Assembly: GCA_002404375.1 (NCBI GenBank)
Contig: DHJO01000197.1
Coordinates: forward strand, 1,410 to 11,006
Reading direction: 5' to 3'
Length of the DNA stretch: 9,597 nucleotides
Source of the DNA: Gemmatimonadales bacterium UBA4718
GTDB lineage: Bacteria; Gemmatimonadota; Gemmatimonadetes; Gemmatimonadales; Gemmatimonadaceae
Shown: piece after piece, positions 1 through 6,915 of the stretch
Layout of the letters: each line of letters opens with the position of its first letter
Numbering within the stretch: the stretch's first letter is position 1
Notes under the pieces: generated by a model
What the model was told of the DNA's origin: nothing
Databases searched by the model: none
What the model saw: the letters and a program-made list of their open reading frames with translations, nothing else
Made by a program: the position numbers and the translations under genes

Positions 1-242
1 GCTTTCCACCACGCGACATCGTGATTGCCGGGGACGGTGATGATCCGACTTACCTTTCGGGCGTCCCGAATGAAAGCTGCAGCACGTTGAAACTCGCCCG
101 CTCTGGCGCGCTGAGTGAGATCGCCCGATATCGCGACGACTTCGAACTTCTCCACCTGGATAATTTCCTCGATCGCCTCGATCTGTTCCGGGACGGCCGG
201 CCAGCCGAAGTGCAGGTCCGAGACGTGAAAGACGGTAGTCAT
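1..242 (-). CDS. Calcineurin-like metallophosphoesterase (N-terminal part, truncated by window edge)
   Basis: The first 80 codons of a metal-dependent phosphoesterase are visible; the 3' part lies outside the window. The translation begins MTTVFHVSDLHFGWP and shows the three N-terminal metal-site blocks of the calcineurin-like superfamily in order: D-x-H within SDLHFG (residues 8-13), GDLTQR (about 45-50) and GNHD (about 72-75). These residues bind the two metal ions. Members hydrolyse phosphodiesters or phosphomonoesters; the class resembles CpdA-type cyclic-nucleotide phosphodiesterases, but the substrate cannot be read from this fragment. The start is the ATG at 242. An ATG eight bases further upstream is followed at once by an in-frame stop. 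A GAGAGG ribosome binding site lies about 8 bases before the chosen ATG. The gene begins 28 bases after the lipoprotein at 271-906 on the same strand, so the two probably form an operon. Confidence 0.88.
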   Translation of the reverse strand, partial: MTTVFHVSDLHFGWPAVPEQIEAIEEIIQVEKFEVVAISGDLTQRARAGEFQRAAAFIRDARKVSRIITVPGNHDVAWWK

Positions 243-270
243 GTCATCCGCCTCTCGAGTTGCCGCGTGG

Positions 271-906
271 TCAGGGCGCGAGGACGAGATCGGCGAAATG
301 CGTCGCGACGCTCGCCGTGAGGGCGGGAGAGAGCGTTCTCGCGGGGTCGCCAACCACCTCGCCTACCCAACGAATCTGAGCCATACGCGAATCGATCATC
401 ACAATGCGCAAAATCGCAACGCCCGTACCATTGCCGCGGTTCTCGATTCGAAGCTCGACGGGGAGCAGCGCATAGCGCGATCCCTTGAGACCGACGAGTC
501 CGCGAACCTGCGACTGAAGCGGATCGCGTACAGTCGTCTCGGGCAGAACGCGTCCGCGCAGCCACTCGGCGGACAGTGACCGTGCGTCGGTCATCATGAT
601 GCTGTTGAGTTTCGACGCGCGCTCGACCTCACGACCGAATGTCCATGCTTTGCCGAGTCCGCGAGCGGACATGGCGGCTTCGATCTGGTCGTCGAGGGCC
701 GCGAGAAATGCTGCGCGATTCGGGATTTGCTGCTGCCAGCCCAGAGTGTCGGTCAAGGAGAGGTACTGGACGGGAAAGACGAGGATCTCCTGCCCCGCCA
801 TCCGCTCCAGCGGTCGAAGGGGTACCGGAGAAGCATCGGTCTCGGGTGGCTTTGACGCGCACGCCGCCAGGATGGAGGCGGATACTAGGAGAGCAAATGC
901 TCGCAA
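271..906 (-). CDS. Putative lipoprotein of unknown function
   Basis: The 211-residue product has a short signal peptide with a basic second residue, a hydrophobic stretch and a lipobox L-A-A-C ending at Cys16, so it should be lipid-anchored and exposed in the periplasm. The mature part has no enzyme motif I recognise. It has a run of beta-type segments (EILVFPVQYL, YALLPVELRI, VAILRIVMID, IRWVGEVVG), suggesting a small alpha/beta domain. The start is a TTG at 906, because the frame between it and the upstream in-frame stop offers no ATG or GTG; the ribosome binding site is weak. The gene is divergent from cstA across about 70 bases and is followed closely by the metallophosphoesterase. The lipoprotein assignment is firm; function is unknown. 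Confidence 0.75.
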   Translation of the reverse strand: MRAFALLVSASILAACASKPPETDASPVPLRPLERMAGQEILVFPVQYLSLTDTLGWQQQIPNRAAFLAALDDQIEAAMSARGLGKAWTFGREVERASKLNSIMMTDARSLSAEWLRGRVLPETTVRDPLQSQVRGLVGLKGSRYALLPVELRIENRGNGTGVAILRIVMIDSRMAQIRWVGEVVGDPARTLSPALTASVATHFADLVLAP

Positions 907-918
907 CTGTCTCTGGGT

Positions 919-946
919 TTGGATTGCGGGAAAGTTAACGCATACT
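919..946 (+). promoter_or_regulatory. Weak candidate promoter for cstA
   Basis: In the short divergent gap between the lipoprotein and cstA, TTGGAT (919-924) and CATACT (941-946) are separated by 16 bases, a poor but acceptable sigma-70-like pair. It would give a leader of about 25 bases before the ATG at 978. Nothing else in the gap is clear, and this match could be chance. Confidence 0.22.
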
Positions 947-977
947 CAATTTCATCGCATACGTGCATAACGGTGTG

Positions 978-3041
978 ATGGATAGAATCCGCAAGATTGC
1001 CATCTGGTCGTTCGTCGCCGTGCTCGGCGCGACGAGCTTCGCGTGGCTCGCGCTCTCCCGCGGCGAGCCGGTGAATGCCGCGTGGCTGCTGGTCGCCGCG
1101 CTTTGCACGTATGCGGTGTCGTATCGGTTTTACAGCCGATTCATCGGCAGCCGCATCTTCGCGCTCGATCCTGCCCGGCCCACGCCGGCGGTGAGGCTCA
1201 ACGATGGCCGCGACTTCATGCCGACCAACAGGTGGGTTGTTTTCGGCCACCACTTCGCCGCGATTGCGGGACCCGGCCCGCTCGTGGGGCCAACCCTCGC
1301 CGCGCAATTCGGATTTCTTCCCGGCGCGCTCTGGATCATCGTCGGCGTGGCGATCGGCGGAGCGGTTCAGGATTTTGTCATTCTCTGCGCGTCTGTGCGC
1401 CGGGACGGGAAGTCACTCGGGCAGATGGCGAAGGAAGAGATCGGGCCTGTGGCGGGATACACGGCGTTGGTCGCAGTGCTCGGCATAATGATCGTCCTCA
1501 TTGCCGTGCTCGCGCTCGTGGTGGTGAACGCGCTCAAGGCGAGTCCGTGGGGTGTTGTCACGATCGGGTTGACGATTCCCACGGCGCTCCTCATGGGCGT
1601 ATATCTGCGCTGGGTGCGACCGCACAAGGTGCTGGAGGCGAGCGCGATCGGTCTGGTCCTTCTGATTCTGGCGCTTTACGCCGGACGCTGGGTCGCGCAA
1701 AATCCGGTGCTCGCACCGGCGTTCACGCTCACCGCGAAGACCCTCGCACTTCTGATAATGGGTTACAGCTTCTTCGCGTCGGTTCTGCCTGTGTGGCTCC
1801 TGCTCGCCCCGCGCGACTACCTCTCCGCCTTCGTCAAGATCGGCGTAGTGCTGGCGCTGGCTCTGGGGATCGTGATCGTGCTGCCGCCGCTCCAGATGCC
1901 GGCGCTCACGCAATTCACCAATGGCACCGGGCCTGTGTTCGCCGGAAAGATATTTCCCTTCGCCTTCATAACGATTGCGTGCGGATCCATCAGCGGATTC
2001 CATTCGCTGATCGCATCCGGGACGACACCGAAGCTTCTCGCCAACGAGGCGGACGCGCGCATCGTCGGATACGGTGCAATGCTCACGGAATCATTGGTTG
2101 CGGTGATGGCGCTGATCGCGGCGTGCGTTCTCACACCGGGAGTTTACTTCGCGATCAACGCTCCGCCGAGCGCGATCGGCACGACAGCAGCGAGCGCCGC
2201 CGCCGCGGTTCAACACTGGGGATTCGCGCTCGATCCAGCGCAAATGCAGCTTCTTGCGCAGCAGGTTGGCGAGAAGTCGCTGCTGTCGCGAACGGGCGGC
2301 GCGCCAAGTCTTGCCGTCGGCATGGCGCATCTCTTCTCACGGGTGCTTGGTGGCTCGACCGCGATGGCGCTCTGGTACCACTTCGCGATCATGTTCGAAG
2401 CGCTCTTCATCCTGACGACGGTGGACGCCGGCACGCGCGTCGGACGGTTCATGCTCCAGGACCTGTTGAAGCACGTGTGGCCGCCGATCGGCAGGGTCTC
2501 GTGGTATCCGGGCGTCGTGATCTCCAGTGGTATTGTGGTGGCAATGTGGGGGCACTTCCTGTATCAGGGCGTAATGGATCCGCTAGGAGGGATCAACTCG
2601 CTCTGGCCGCTTTTCGGTATCTCGAATCAGCTGCTCGCGGCGGTGGCGCTTTGCGTTGGCACGACGGTCATCATCAAGATGGGGAAGGCGAGGTACGCGT
2701 GGGTGACTATTCTGCCACTCGTCTGGCTCGCGCTGGTGACGCTTACCGCGGGCTGGCAGAAAATCTTTTCTCCTGATCCTAAGCTCGGGTTCCTGTCAAA
2801 CGCGCGACTGCTCCGCGAAACTTTGTCGCGAGGCGCACTCCCGGCGGGTGCGCAATCCATCGGTGACGCGAGCCGATTGATCCTCAACGACCGGATTGAC
2901 GCGGCTGTGGCGGCGTTCTTCCTCCTCTCTGTCATTGTCATACTCGTTGCCTCGGCGCACGAGTGGTTCGTCGTTCTGACCGGACGGAAGGTCGCAAAGA
3001 GCTCCGAGTTCCCCTTCGGGGCAGCGAACCGCGCCGCTTAG
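978..3041 (+). CDS. cstA: Carbon starvation protein CstA family transporter
   Basis: The product is a 687-residue inner-membrane transporter of the CstA/BtsT family, whose characterised members take up peptides or pyruvate with protons during carbon limitation. Length is close to the E. coli protein (about 700). Family blocks are plain: GHHFAAIAGPGPLVGP at about residues 90-105, GGAVQDF shortly after, RRDGKSLGQMA, and LWPLFGISNQLLAA at about 542-555. Many hydrophobic helices run to a last membrane segment (about 646-663) and a short polar tail. The start chosen is ATG 978; a GTG at 963 in the same frame adds five residues and cannot be excluded, and neither has a good ribosome binding site. 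The gene stands alone on its strand, divergent from the lipoprotein and convergent with the KimA-like permease 40 bases downstream. A diverged copy of its C-terminal end lies at 5176-5372. Substrate is not predictable from sequence. Confidence 0.95.
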   Translation: MDRIRKIAIWSFVAVLGATSFAWLALSRGEPVNAAWLLVAALCTYAVSYRFYSRFIGSRIFALDPARPTPAVRLNDGRDFMPTNRWVVFGHHFAAIAGPGPLVGPTLAAQFGFLPGALWIIVGVAIGGAVQDFVILCASVRRDGKSLGQMAKEEIGPVAGYTALVAVLGIMIVLIAVLALVVVNALKASPWGVVTIGLTIPTALLMGVYLRWVRPHKVLEASAIGLVLLILALYAGRWVAQNPVLAPAFTLTAKTLALLIMGYSFFASVLPVWLLLAPRDYLSAFVKIGVVLALALGIVIVLPPLQMPALTQFTNGTGPVFAGKIFPFAFITIACGSISGFHSLIASGTTPKLLANEADARIVGYGAMLTESLVAVMALIAACVLTPGVYFAINAPPSAIGTTAASAAAAVQHWGFALDPAQMQLLAQQVGEKSLLSRTGGAPSLAVGMAHLFSRVLGGSTAMALWYHFAIMFEALFILTTVDAGTRVGRFMLQDLLKHVWPPIGRVSWYPGVVISSGIVVAMWGHFLYQGVMDPLGGINSLWPLFGISNQLLAAVALCVGTTVIIKMGKARYAWVTILPLVWLALVTLTAGWQKIFSPDPKLGFLSNARLLRETLSRGALPAGAQSIGDASRLILNDRIDAAVAAFFLLSVIVILVASAHEWFVVLTGRKVAKSSEFPFGAANRAA

Positions 3042-3081
3042 AAGCCCTCGGCACGAGTCCGCTCGGATCGCGTAATCCCGC

Positions 3082-5082
3082 TCACGCGCTATGCAGCGTC
3101 TGCGGAAACTGCGGCACTTCAAGCGGCTCGAGCACGCGAACCGACAATACCATCGCGTCCAATCCGGCGAACTGAAGACGTCGCTGAAGTTGATATGCCG
3201 TTTCGTTGTGGAGTATTCGCTGAAAAAACCTCTCGCGCTCGAAAATCAGCTTTCCGAGAAAGAAGACGGACCTTGGGAATTCAGCTGCGATTGCTGAGCA
3301 AAGTTCCACACCTTCATCGAGGACGTCAGTGCCAATGGCCATTCTCGATTCGGAGGCGAGACCGAATCTGTGAGCCAGATCGACGTAACTCCCGAGAGAT
3401 TCCTTCGTCTGCTCGCGCAGCCTTTCCACCTCCTGCACTCCCTTCATTGTGGCCGCGTCGATTACGCCGATCGAAACAAAAATCATGTTCGCGAAGTGTC
3501 CCGGAAATAGCTTCTGGATCGTGAGCAAGGCGTGGACCCCCATGCCACCGTAGCCTCCGACAAGCAGAACGGCGGTGGGCCGCTTCGGATTAAGGGGGGG
3601 CGACTCCGATTCAGCGCTGCTCGGGAGTGCCTCCATGATACTGTTCAGCCTTGCGAGGTTGAGCTGGACCCGTTGGTAGTGCCCTCTGATCATGAAGCAT
3701 CCCATGACCACCACGCCCGTGACCGCGATCGTAACCCATCCCCCCAGCGCGAACTTCTCGTAGATGATACCCGTGAGAATTCCGGCGCAGAGTGCGAGAG
3801 CCAGACCGTGGATGCTCAGCCCGCGACGACGGCCGGACGCCCGCTCGCGCAGCCACATCCGGAACATTCCGAGTTGGGAAAGTGAGAATGTCACGAATAC
3901 GTTGATCGAGTACATCGTGACGAGCGCTGTCAGGTTTCCGCGTGTGTATAAGAGTGTCGCGAGTGCTGCGCCTCCCATGAGCAACACGCCATTGCTGATG
4001 GTCAGCCGGCTCGAGAGCTGAGCGAAGCGGTGCGGAAGCCAGGAATCCATCGCCATGCTGGACATGACCCGGGGCCCATCAATGAACCCCGCTTGCGCGG
4101 CCACGAATAGAAGCGCCGCTTCAGCAGCCAATGTGAGCACCACGTAGCTGTACCCGATATGGTACTGTCCAATCGTCCATCTGCCCGCGAAGGCATCGAG
4201 CAGGACCGCGTTCATGGTCTTGCCCTCGACGGGGCGAGCGTGGAAAAGGAGGTAAAGGACGAGCAGACCGCTCGCGGTGACTGCGAGAGAGATCGCCATC
4301 AATGTCATCGTGCGTCGGCCAGTTTGAACTTTTGGCTCTCGCATGATCTGCAGGCCGTTGGAAACGGCCTCAATCCCCGTATAGGTCCCGGCGCCCATCG
4401 AGTATGCTCTCAGAAAAACGCCGAACATGCCCATCAAGCCCAATGTGCTGAGCCCGGTTTGAAAGCCTCGATGCACCTCACTTGCAACGGCTGGAACCTG
4501 ATGAACGTGCATCCCCAAACCACCAACGAGAAGCACGGCATGTGTGAGAAGAAACAGACCGAAGATCGGCGCGAGGACTGTCACGGATTCCTTCACGCCA
4601 CGAAGGTTGAGCAGAATCAGAATGCAGATTACGGCTCCTTCGAGTATCAGCTTCCAGCGCGCCGCTGCCAGTGGGAGAACGCTGAAGACCTGGTCGGCGC
4701 CGCTGGCGATCGAGACCGAGATAGTCAGGACGTAGTCGACGAGGAGTGCGGATCCTGAGACAACTCCCCACCGGGGTCCTAGCAGCTCGGTCGCGACGAT
4801 GTATCCACCGCCCCCGAACGGGAACCGCTTGATGATCTGAGAGTAGGCGAGGGAGATGACGAGGACGGTGATCGTCGTGGCCAACGCGAGCGCAATCGCG
4901 AGATACGTGTGCTGACCTAGAGCGCGAAATGCCTCGTCTGGCCCGTAGGCCGATGATGAAAGGCCGTCAGCACCAAGTCCAACCCATGCAAGGAGAGCGA
5001 TGAGCGAGATGGAGTGATAGGTACTGGGCGACTCCACATCTCGTGGACTTCCATACAGGAGCTTCTTAAGTCTGGGGCGCAT
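3082..5082 (-). CDS. kimA: KimA-like potassium permease (APC/KUP superfamily)
   Basis: The 666-residue product matches the KimA (YdaO) type of proton-coupled potassium importer. Residues about 25-465 form the membrane domain with some 12 hydrophobic segments; about 500-650 form a soluble C-terminal domain ending LHNETAYQL, as in KimA. Signature stretches are LGADGLSSSAYG (37-47), FPFGGGGYIVA (87-97), LLVDYVLTISVSI (113-125) and TGIEAVSNG (235-243). Residues D39, Y46, D116, Y117, T120, T235 and E238 fall at the spacing of the KimA residues I recall as lining the K+ site. The ATG at 5082 is the only reasonable start, since an in-frame TAG lies four codons upstream. A GAGGTGAT stretch lies about 15 bases before it, farther than ideal. 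Its promoter carries an 11-bp triple repeat shared with the KdpE-like regulator. Many databases would call this an APC family amino acid permease; potassium is the better inference from residues and neighbours. Confidence 0.88.
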   Translation of the reverse strand: MRPRLKKLLYGSPRDVESPSTYHSISLIALLAWVGLGADGLSSSAYGPDEAFRALGQHTYLAIALALATTITVLVISLAYSQIIKRFPFGGGGYIVATELLGPRWGVVSGSALLVDYVLTISVSIASGADQVFSVLPLAAARWKLILEGAVICILILLNLRGVKESVTVLAPIFGLFLLTHAVLLVGGLGMHVHQVPAVASEVHRGFQTGLSTLGLMGMFGVFLRAYSMGAGTYTGIEAVSNGLQIMREPKVQTGRRTMTLMAISLAVTASGLLVLYLLFHARPVEGKTMNAVLLDAFAGRWTIGQYHIGYSYVVLTLAAEAALLFVAAQAGFIDGPRVMSSMAMDSWLPHRFAQLSSRLTISNGVLLMGGAALATLLYTRGNLTALVTMYSINVFVTFSLSQLGMFRMWLRERASGRRRGLSIHGLALALCAGILTGIIYEKFALGGWVTIAVTGVVVMGCFMIRGHYQRVQLNLARLNSIMEALPSSAESESPPLNPKRPTAVLLVGGYGGMGVHALLTIQKLFPGHFANMIFVSIGVIDAATMKGVQEVERLREQTKESLGSYVDLAHRFGLASESRMAIGTDVLDEGVELCSAIAAEFPRSVFFLGKLIFERERFFQRILHNETAYQLQRRLQFAGLDAMVLSVRVLEPLEVPQFPQTLHSA

Positions 5083-5125
5083 CGTCGTCGGCTAACTATC
5101 ACCTCGCGGCGAGCGCGCGAAATGC

Positions 5126-5158
5126 CTTTGTGAATTCTTTACGAATTCTTTGTACGGT
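5126..5158 (-). promoter_or_regulatory. Triple 11-bp direct repeat operator upstream of the KimA-like permease
   Basis: Read toward the permease, ACAAAG, GTAAAG and ACAAAG occur exactly 11 bases apart (plus-strand starts 5148, 5137, 5126), the first two each followed by AATTC. One unit per helical turn is the usual layout for OmpR/PhoB-family response regulators. The proximal edge is 43 bases before the start codon. An 11-base stretch TTCACAAAGGC here (plus 5124-5134) recurs exactly upstream of the KdpE-like gene (6158-6168). No good -35/-10 pair follows; GATAGT lies downstream with a poor -35, as in activator-dependent promoters. The binding protein is inferred, not shown. Confidence 0.6.
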
Positions 5159-5175
5159 CTTAATGCCCCTCAGGG

Positions 5176-5372
5176 AGGTATGCGTGGGTGACCAGCCTGC
5201 CACTCGCCTGATCCTCAACGACCGGATTGACGCGGCCGTCGCGGCGTTCCTCCTCATCTCTGTCATCGTCATACTGGTTGCCTCGGCGCACGAATGGTTC
5301 GTCGTCCTCAACGGGCCCAAGATCGCTCGCACCACGGAAATCCCATTCGAGGAGACAACCCAGGCGGCTTAG
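5176..5372 (+). pseudogene. C-terminal remnant of a second cstA (possible 62-aa small membrane ORF)
   Basis: From 5205 the translation reads RLILNDRIDAAVAAF and continues through SAHEWFVVL to a TAG at 5370-5372. It matches the last 54 residues of the intact CstA at about 40 of 54 positions, with only two changes in the first 34. Just upstream, in another frame, 5176-5208 reads RYAWVTSLPLA, matching CstA RYAWVTILPLV (about residues 572-582). Relative to the intact gene, about 154 bases between these blocks are missing, which shifts the frame. The many synonymous differences from cstA show this was a diverged functional paralogue, not a recent copy. An open frame from GTG 5184 (62 aa, one membrane helix) is preceded by GGGAGG at 5173-5178 at good spacing, so translation of the tail as a small protein is possible. 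No upstream part of the second cstA is present. Confidence 0.8.
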
Positions 5373-5917
5373 GCGCAACTCCGCGATTGAGAGCGCGCAT
5401 TGACATGTGGCGTCAGCAAAAACGATCCACTGGCAGTACCTCGTGGCGACTGCGCCGTCCACGCTCCGCTGATTCCTGCAACGTCGTATCGGCCGCGAAG
5501 GACAATTCGTTCCTGGCCTCCGGGATTCAACACTATCCTAACTGAGTCGCGCGCGATGCTGACCGGACCTGTGTGAGCGCCCACTACACTCGCCACGGCT
5601 ATCGGAAAGGATTGATCGTCCAGCCAATCGAGACCAAGCAGCGATAGGTCCAGGTCATAAACGCCCATGTGCGGCGGGTTGTCCGTCCGGACCGATTCCG
5701 GCCTCGAATAGCGATTATCTACGAACCCGATCGTGCCACAGATCCGTTTTGCCGGAGGCTCGTGGAGCTCGAGTTGATAAGGCTGGGTGAGAGACAGCTT
5801 CGCATCCCAGGCGCCCACGAGACTCTGTCCAGGCTCAGCGTCGAGCGCGAAACGTCTTTCGGCTGATCCGCCGCCGCATGCAACGATTGCCAAAGCAATC
5901 ACGGGAACGCCCCGCAT
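5369..5917 (-). CDS. Putative small lipoprotein of unknown function
   Basis: The product is 182 residues. MRGVPVIALAIVACGGG gives a very short signal peptide with a lipobox-like I-V-A-C ending at Cys14 and a glycine-rich spacer, so a lipid-anchored periplasmic protein is likely. The mature part looks beta-rich (VGAWDAKLSL, RIVLNPGG, ERIVLRGRYD, GISGAWTAQSPRGTASGSFLL), as in small secreted barrel or sandwich domains that end in a G-x-W...GTASGSF type strand pair; I cannot name a family. The ATG at 5917 overlaps the TGA of the upstream permease stub as TGATG, so translation may be coupled to that stub. The stop codon overlaps the end of the cstA remnant on the other strand. Because it sits between two eroded genes it may be a later arrival. 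Confidence 0.62.
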   Translation of the reverse strand: MRGVPVIALAIVACGGGSAERRFALDAEPGQSLVGAWDAKLSLTQPYQLELHEPPAKRICGTIGFVDNRYSRPESVRTDNPPHMGVYDLDLSLLGLDWLDDQSFPIAVASVVGAHTGPVSIARDSVRIVLNPGGQERIVLRGRYDVAGISGAWTAQSPRGTASGSFLLTPHVNARSQSRSCA

Positions 5918-6114
5918 CACGCCACCTCGTCCTGCGTATCCAGCACGGCCAGCACGATCAGGATCTGATCGGTGGCGTAGGCGACTGAAGAGATGGCGTC
6001 GGAAAAGAGGACAGCCAGCGCCGTCTTCTTGTTGAGCCTCTCGTGCTCAAGTCGCTCGGTGGGGAGGAGCCTCCCGAACAGAACGTGCTTTACCCGCTTC
6101 AAGCCTATCGCCAT
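5917..6114 (-). pseudogene. N-terminal stub of a second KimA/APC-type permease (65 codons)
   Basis: Residues 1-57 read as the start of a KimA-like permease: a basic leader, LFGRLLPTERLEHERLNKK, then ALAVLFSDAISSVAYATDQI, which covers the first membrane helix and its conserved aspartate. The match ends near ILIVLAVL, after which DTQDEVA and a TGA follow. A full permease needs about 600 further residues, and the DNA beyond encodes the lipoprotein, so this is a truncated gene and not a frameshifted one. The leader resembles the common LFGRPL...HERL subfamily more than the intact permease at 3082-5082, so it is not a recent copy of that gene. Start ATG 6114 was chosen by homology; the frame is open further upstream, but that part runs into the regulator gene. 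It is divergent from the KdpE-like gene. It may survive as a translated leader for the lipoprotein through the TGATG overlap. Confidence 0.72.
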
Positions 6115-6148
6115 AGTCTTGAAGTTCGCATCCCCAATCGGCGCCTTG

Positions 6149-6185
6149 CACAAAGATTTCACAAAGGCGCGAGGCGCGCTAAAGT
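6149..6185 (+). promoter_or_regulatory. Promoter and double 11-bp repeat upstream of the KdpE-like regulator
   Basis: CACAAAG occurs at 6149-6155 and again at 6160-6166, exactly 11 bases apart. Overlapping the second unit is a -35-like TTCACA (6158-6163), then 16 bases, then a -10-like TAAAGT (6180-6185). Transcription would start near 6192 and give a leader of about 28 bases to the ATG at 6220. The motif and its orientation relative to the gene match the operator at 5126-5158, which points to autoregulation by the KdpE-like protein. The same region must hold any promoter for the divergent permease stub. Confidence 0.58.
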
Positions 6186-6219
6186 AGTGTCCCGCCCCCG
6201 AAGATGCGATCATAATGGG

Positions 6220-6915
6220 ATGGCTGGTCAGACCGCTCTCGTAATCGACGATGAACCCCAAATCCGGCGAGCAGTCTCTCACGCGCTGGCCGACGACTTC
6301 GCCAAAGTCATTGAGGCGGCGAACGGCGTTGAGGGGTTGCGTCTTGCCGCCGTTGAGAAGCCTTCGCTGATCGTGCTCGACCTGGGCCTGCCGGACATGA
6401 CCGGAGAATCCGCCTGCGTGGAGCTCCACAAAACATCCCACGCGATAATCCTCGTCCTTTCCGCCCGCCACGCCGATCAGGAAAAGGCGACGCTGCTGGA
6501 TGCTGGAGCAGACGATTACGTCACAAAGCCCTTCAGCACGCTGGAGCTAAAGGCACGAGTGCGGGCGCTGCTGAGGCGAGCAAACTCCCGTCGCGTGAAC
6601 GGCGGAACAATTATTCGTCACGGAGCCCTTTCGATGGATCTCGAGGCACACAGCCTCCTGCGCGATGGCGCGCTCGTTCACCTCACGCCGACGGAATGGG
6701 AGCTGGTGCGAGTTCTCATGATGAACGCCGGAAAGACGATGACGCACCGGCAGCTCTTCGCAGCGGTGTGGCCCGGCAGACAATACGGCGACGCGCAGCA
6801 GTACCTTCGCGTTCACGTCGCCAACATCAGACGAAAGATCGAATCCAACGCTCTAGACCCGCGCTATATCTTCACGGAGCCGGGGGTCGGATATCGCTTT
6901 GCCGCGCCTCAGTAA
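6220..6915 (+). CDS. kdpE: KdpE-like OmpR-family response regulator
   Basis: The product is 231 residues, the usual length of an OmpR/KdpE regulator. The receiver domain spans about 1-120, with acidic pocket D10-D11, phospho-acceptor D54 in the KdpE-typical LDLGLPD, S81 and K103 (in DDYVTKPF). A winged-helix DNA-binding domain follows from about 130 to 231, with LTPTEWEL, NAGKTMTHRQLFAAVWPG, QYLRVHVANIRRKIE and the terminal EPGVGYRF, all close to E. coli KdpE. It should be phosphorylated by the kinase encoded next and act as a transcription activator. The ATG at 6220 fits the family N-terminus; nearby ATGs at 6204 and 6215 are in other frames. The ribosome binding site is weak. No kdpFABC pump is in the window; the likely target in view is the KimA-like permease, whose promoter shares the repeat found upstream of this gene. 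Confidence 0.9.
   Translation: MAGQTALVIDDEPQIRRAVSHALADDFAKVIEAANGVEGLRLAAVEKPSLIVLDLGLPDMTGESACVELHKTSHAIILVLSARHADQEKATLLDAGADDYVTKPFSTLELKARVRALLRRANSRRVNGGTIIRHGALSMDLEAHSLLRDGALVHLTPTEWELVRVLMMNAGKTMTHRQLFAAVWPGRQYGDAQQYLRVHVANIRRKIESNALDPRYIFTEPGVGYRFAAPQ

Noticed and set aside
1043..2776. Long 577-codon open frame on the plus strand inside cstA
   Set aside because: It is a shadow frame: the translation is rich in Arg, Gly and Ala with no family features, while the overlapping frame is an unmistakable CstA.
2872..3041. Recent segmental duplication of the cstA 3' end to 5205-5372
   Set aside because: The two copies differ at many synonymous sites and at about 14 of 54 residues, so they are diverged paralogues and not a recent copy event.
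3042..3081. Possible bidirectional terminator between cstA and the KimA-like permease
   Set aside because: Only a 4-bp stem (CGAG...CTCG) is visible, with no T-run; too weak to report.
5131..5148. Two GAATTC palindromes as a possible dyad operator or restriction feature
   Set aside because: The palindromes fall within a larger 11-bp direct repeat whose third unit lacks GAATTC, so the direct repeat is the consistent signal.
5083..5175. c-di-AMP (ydaO-type) riboswitch upstream of the KimA-like permease, as in Bacillus
   Set aside because: The leader is too short and lacks recognisable conserved elements; the 11-bp repeats explain the region better.
6115..6471. Upstream extension of the permease stub on the minus strand
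   Set aside because: The frame stays open to 6471 but covers the promoter and the antisense of the regulator. Homology to permeases begins only at the ATG at 6114.
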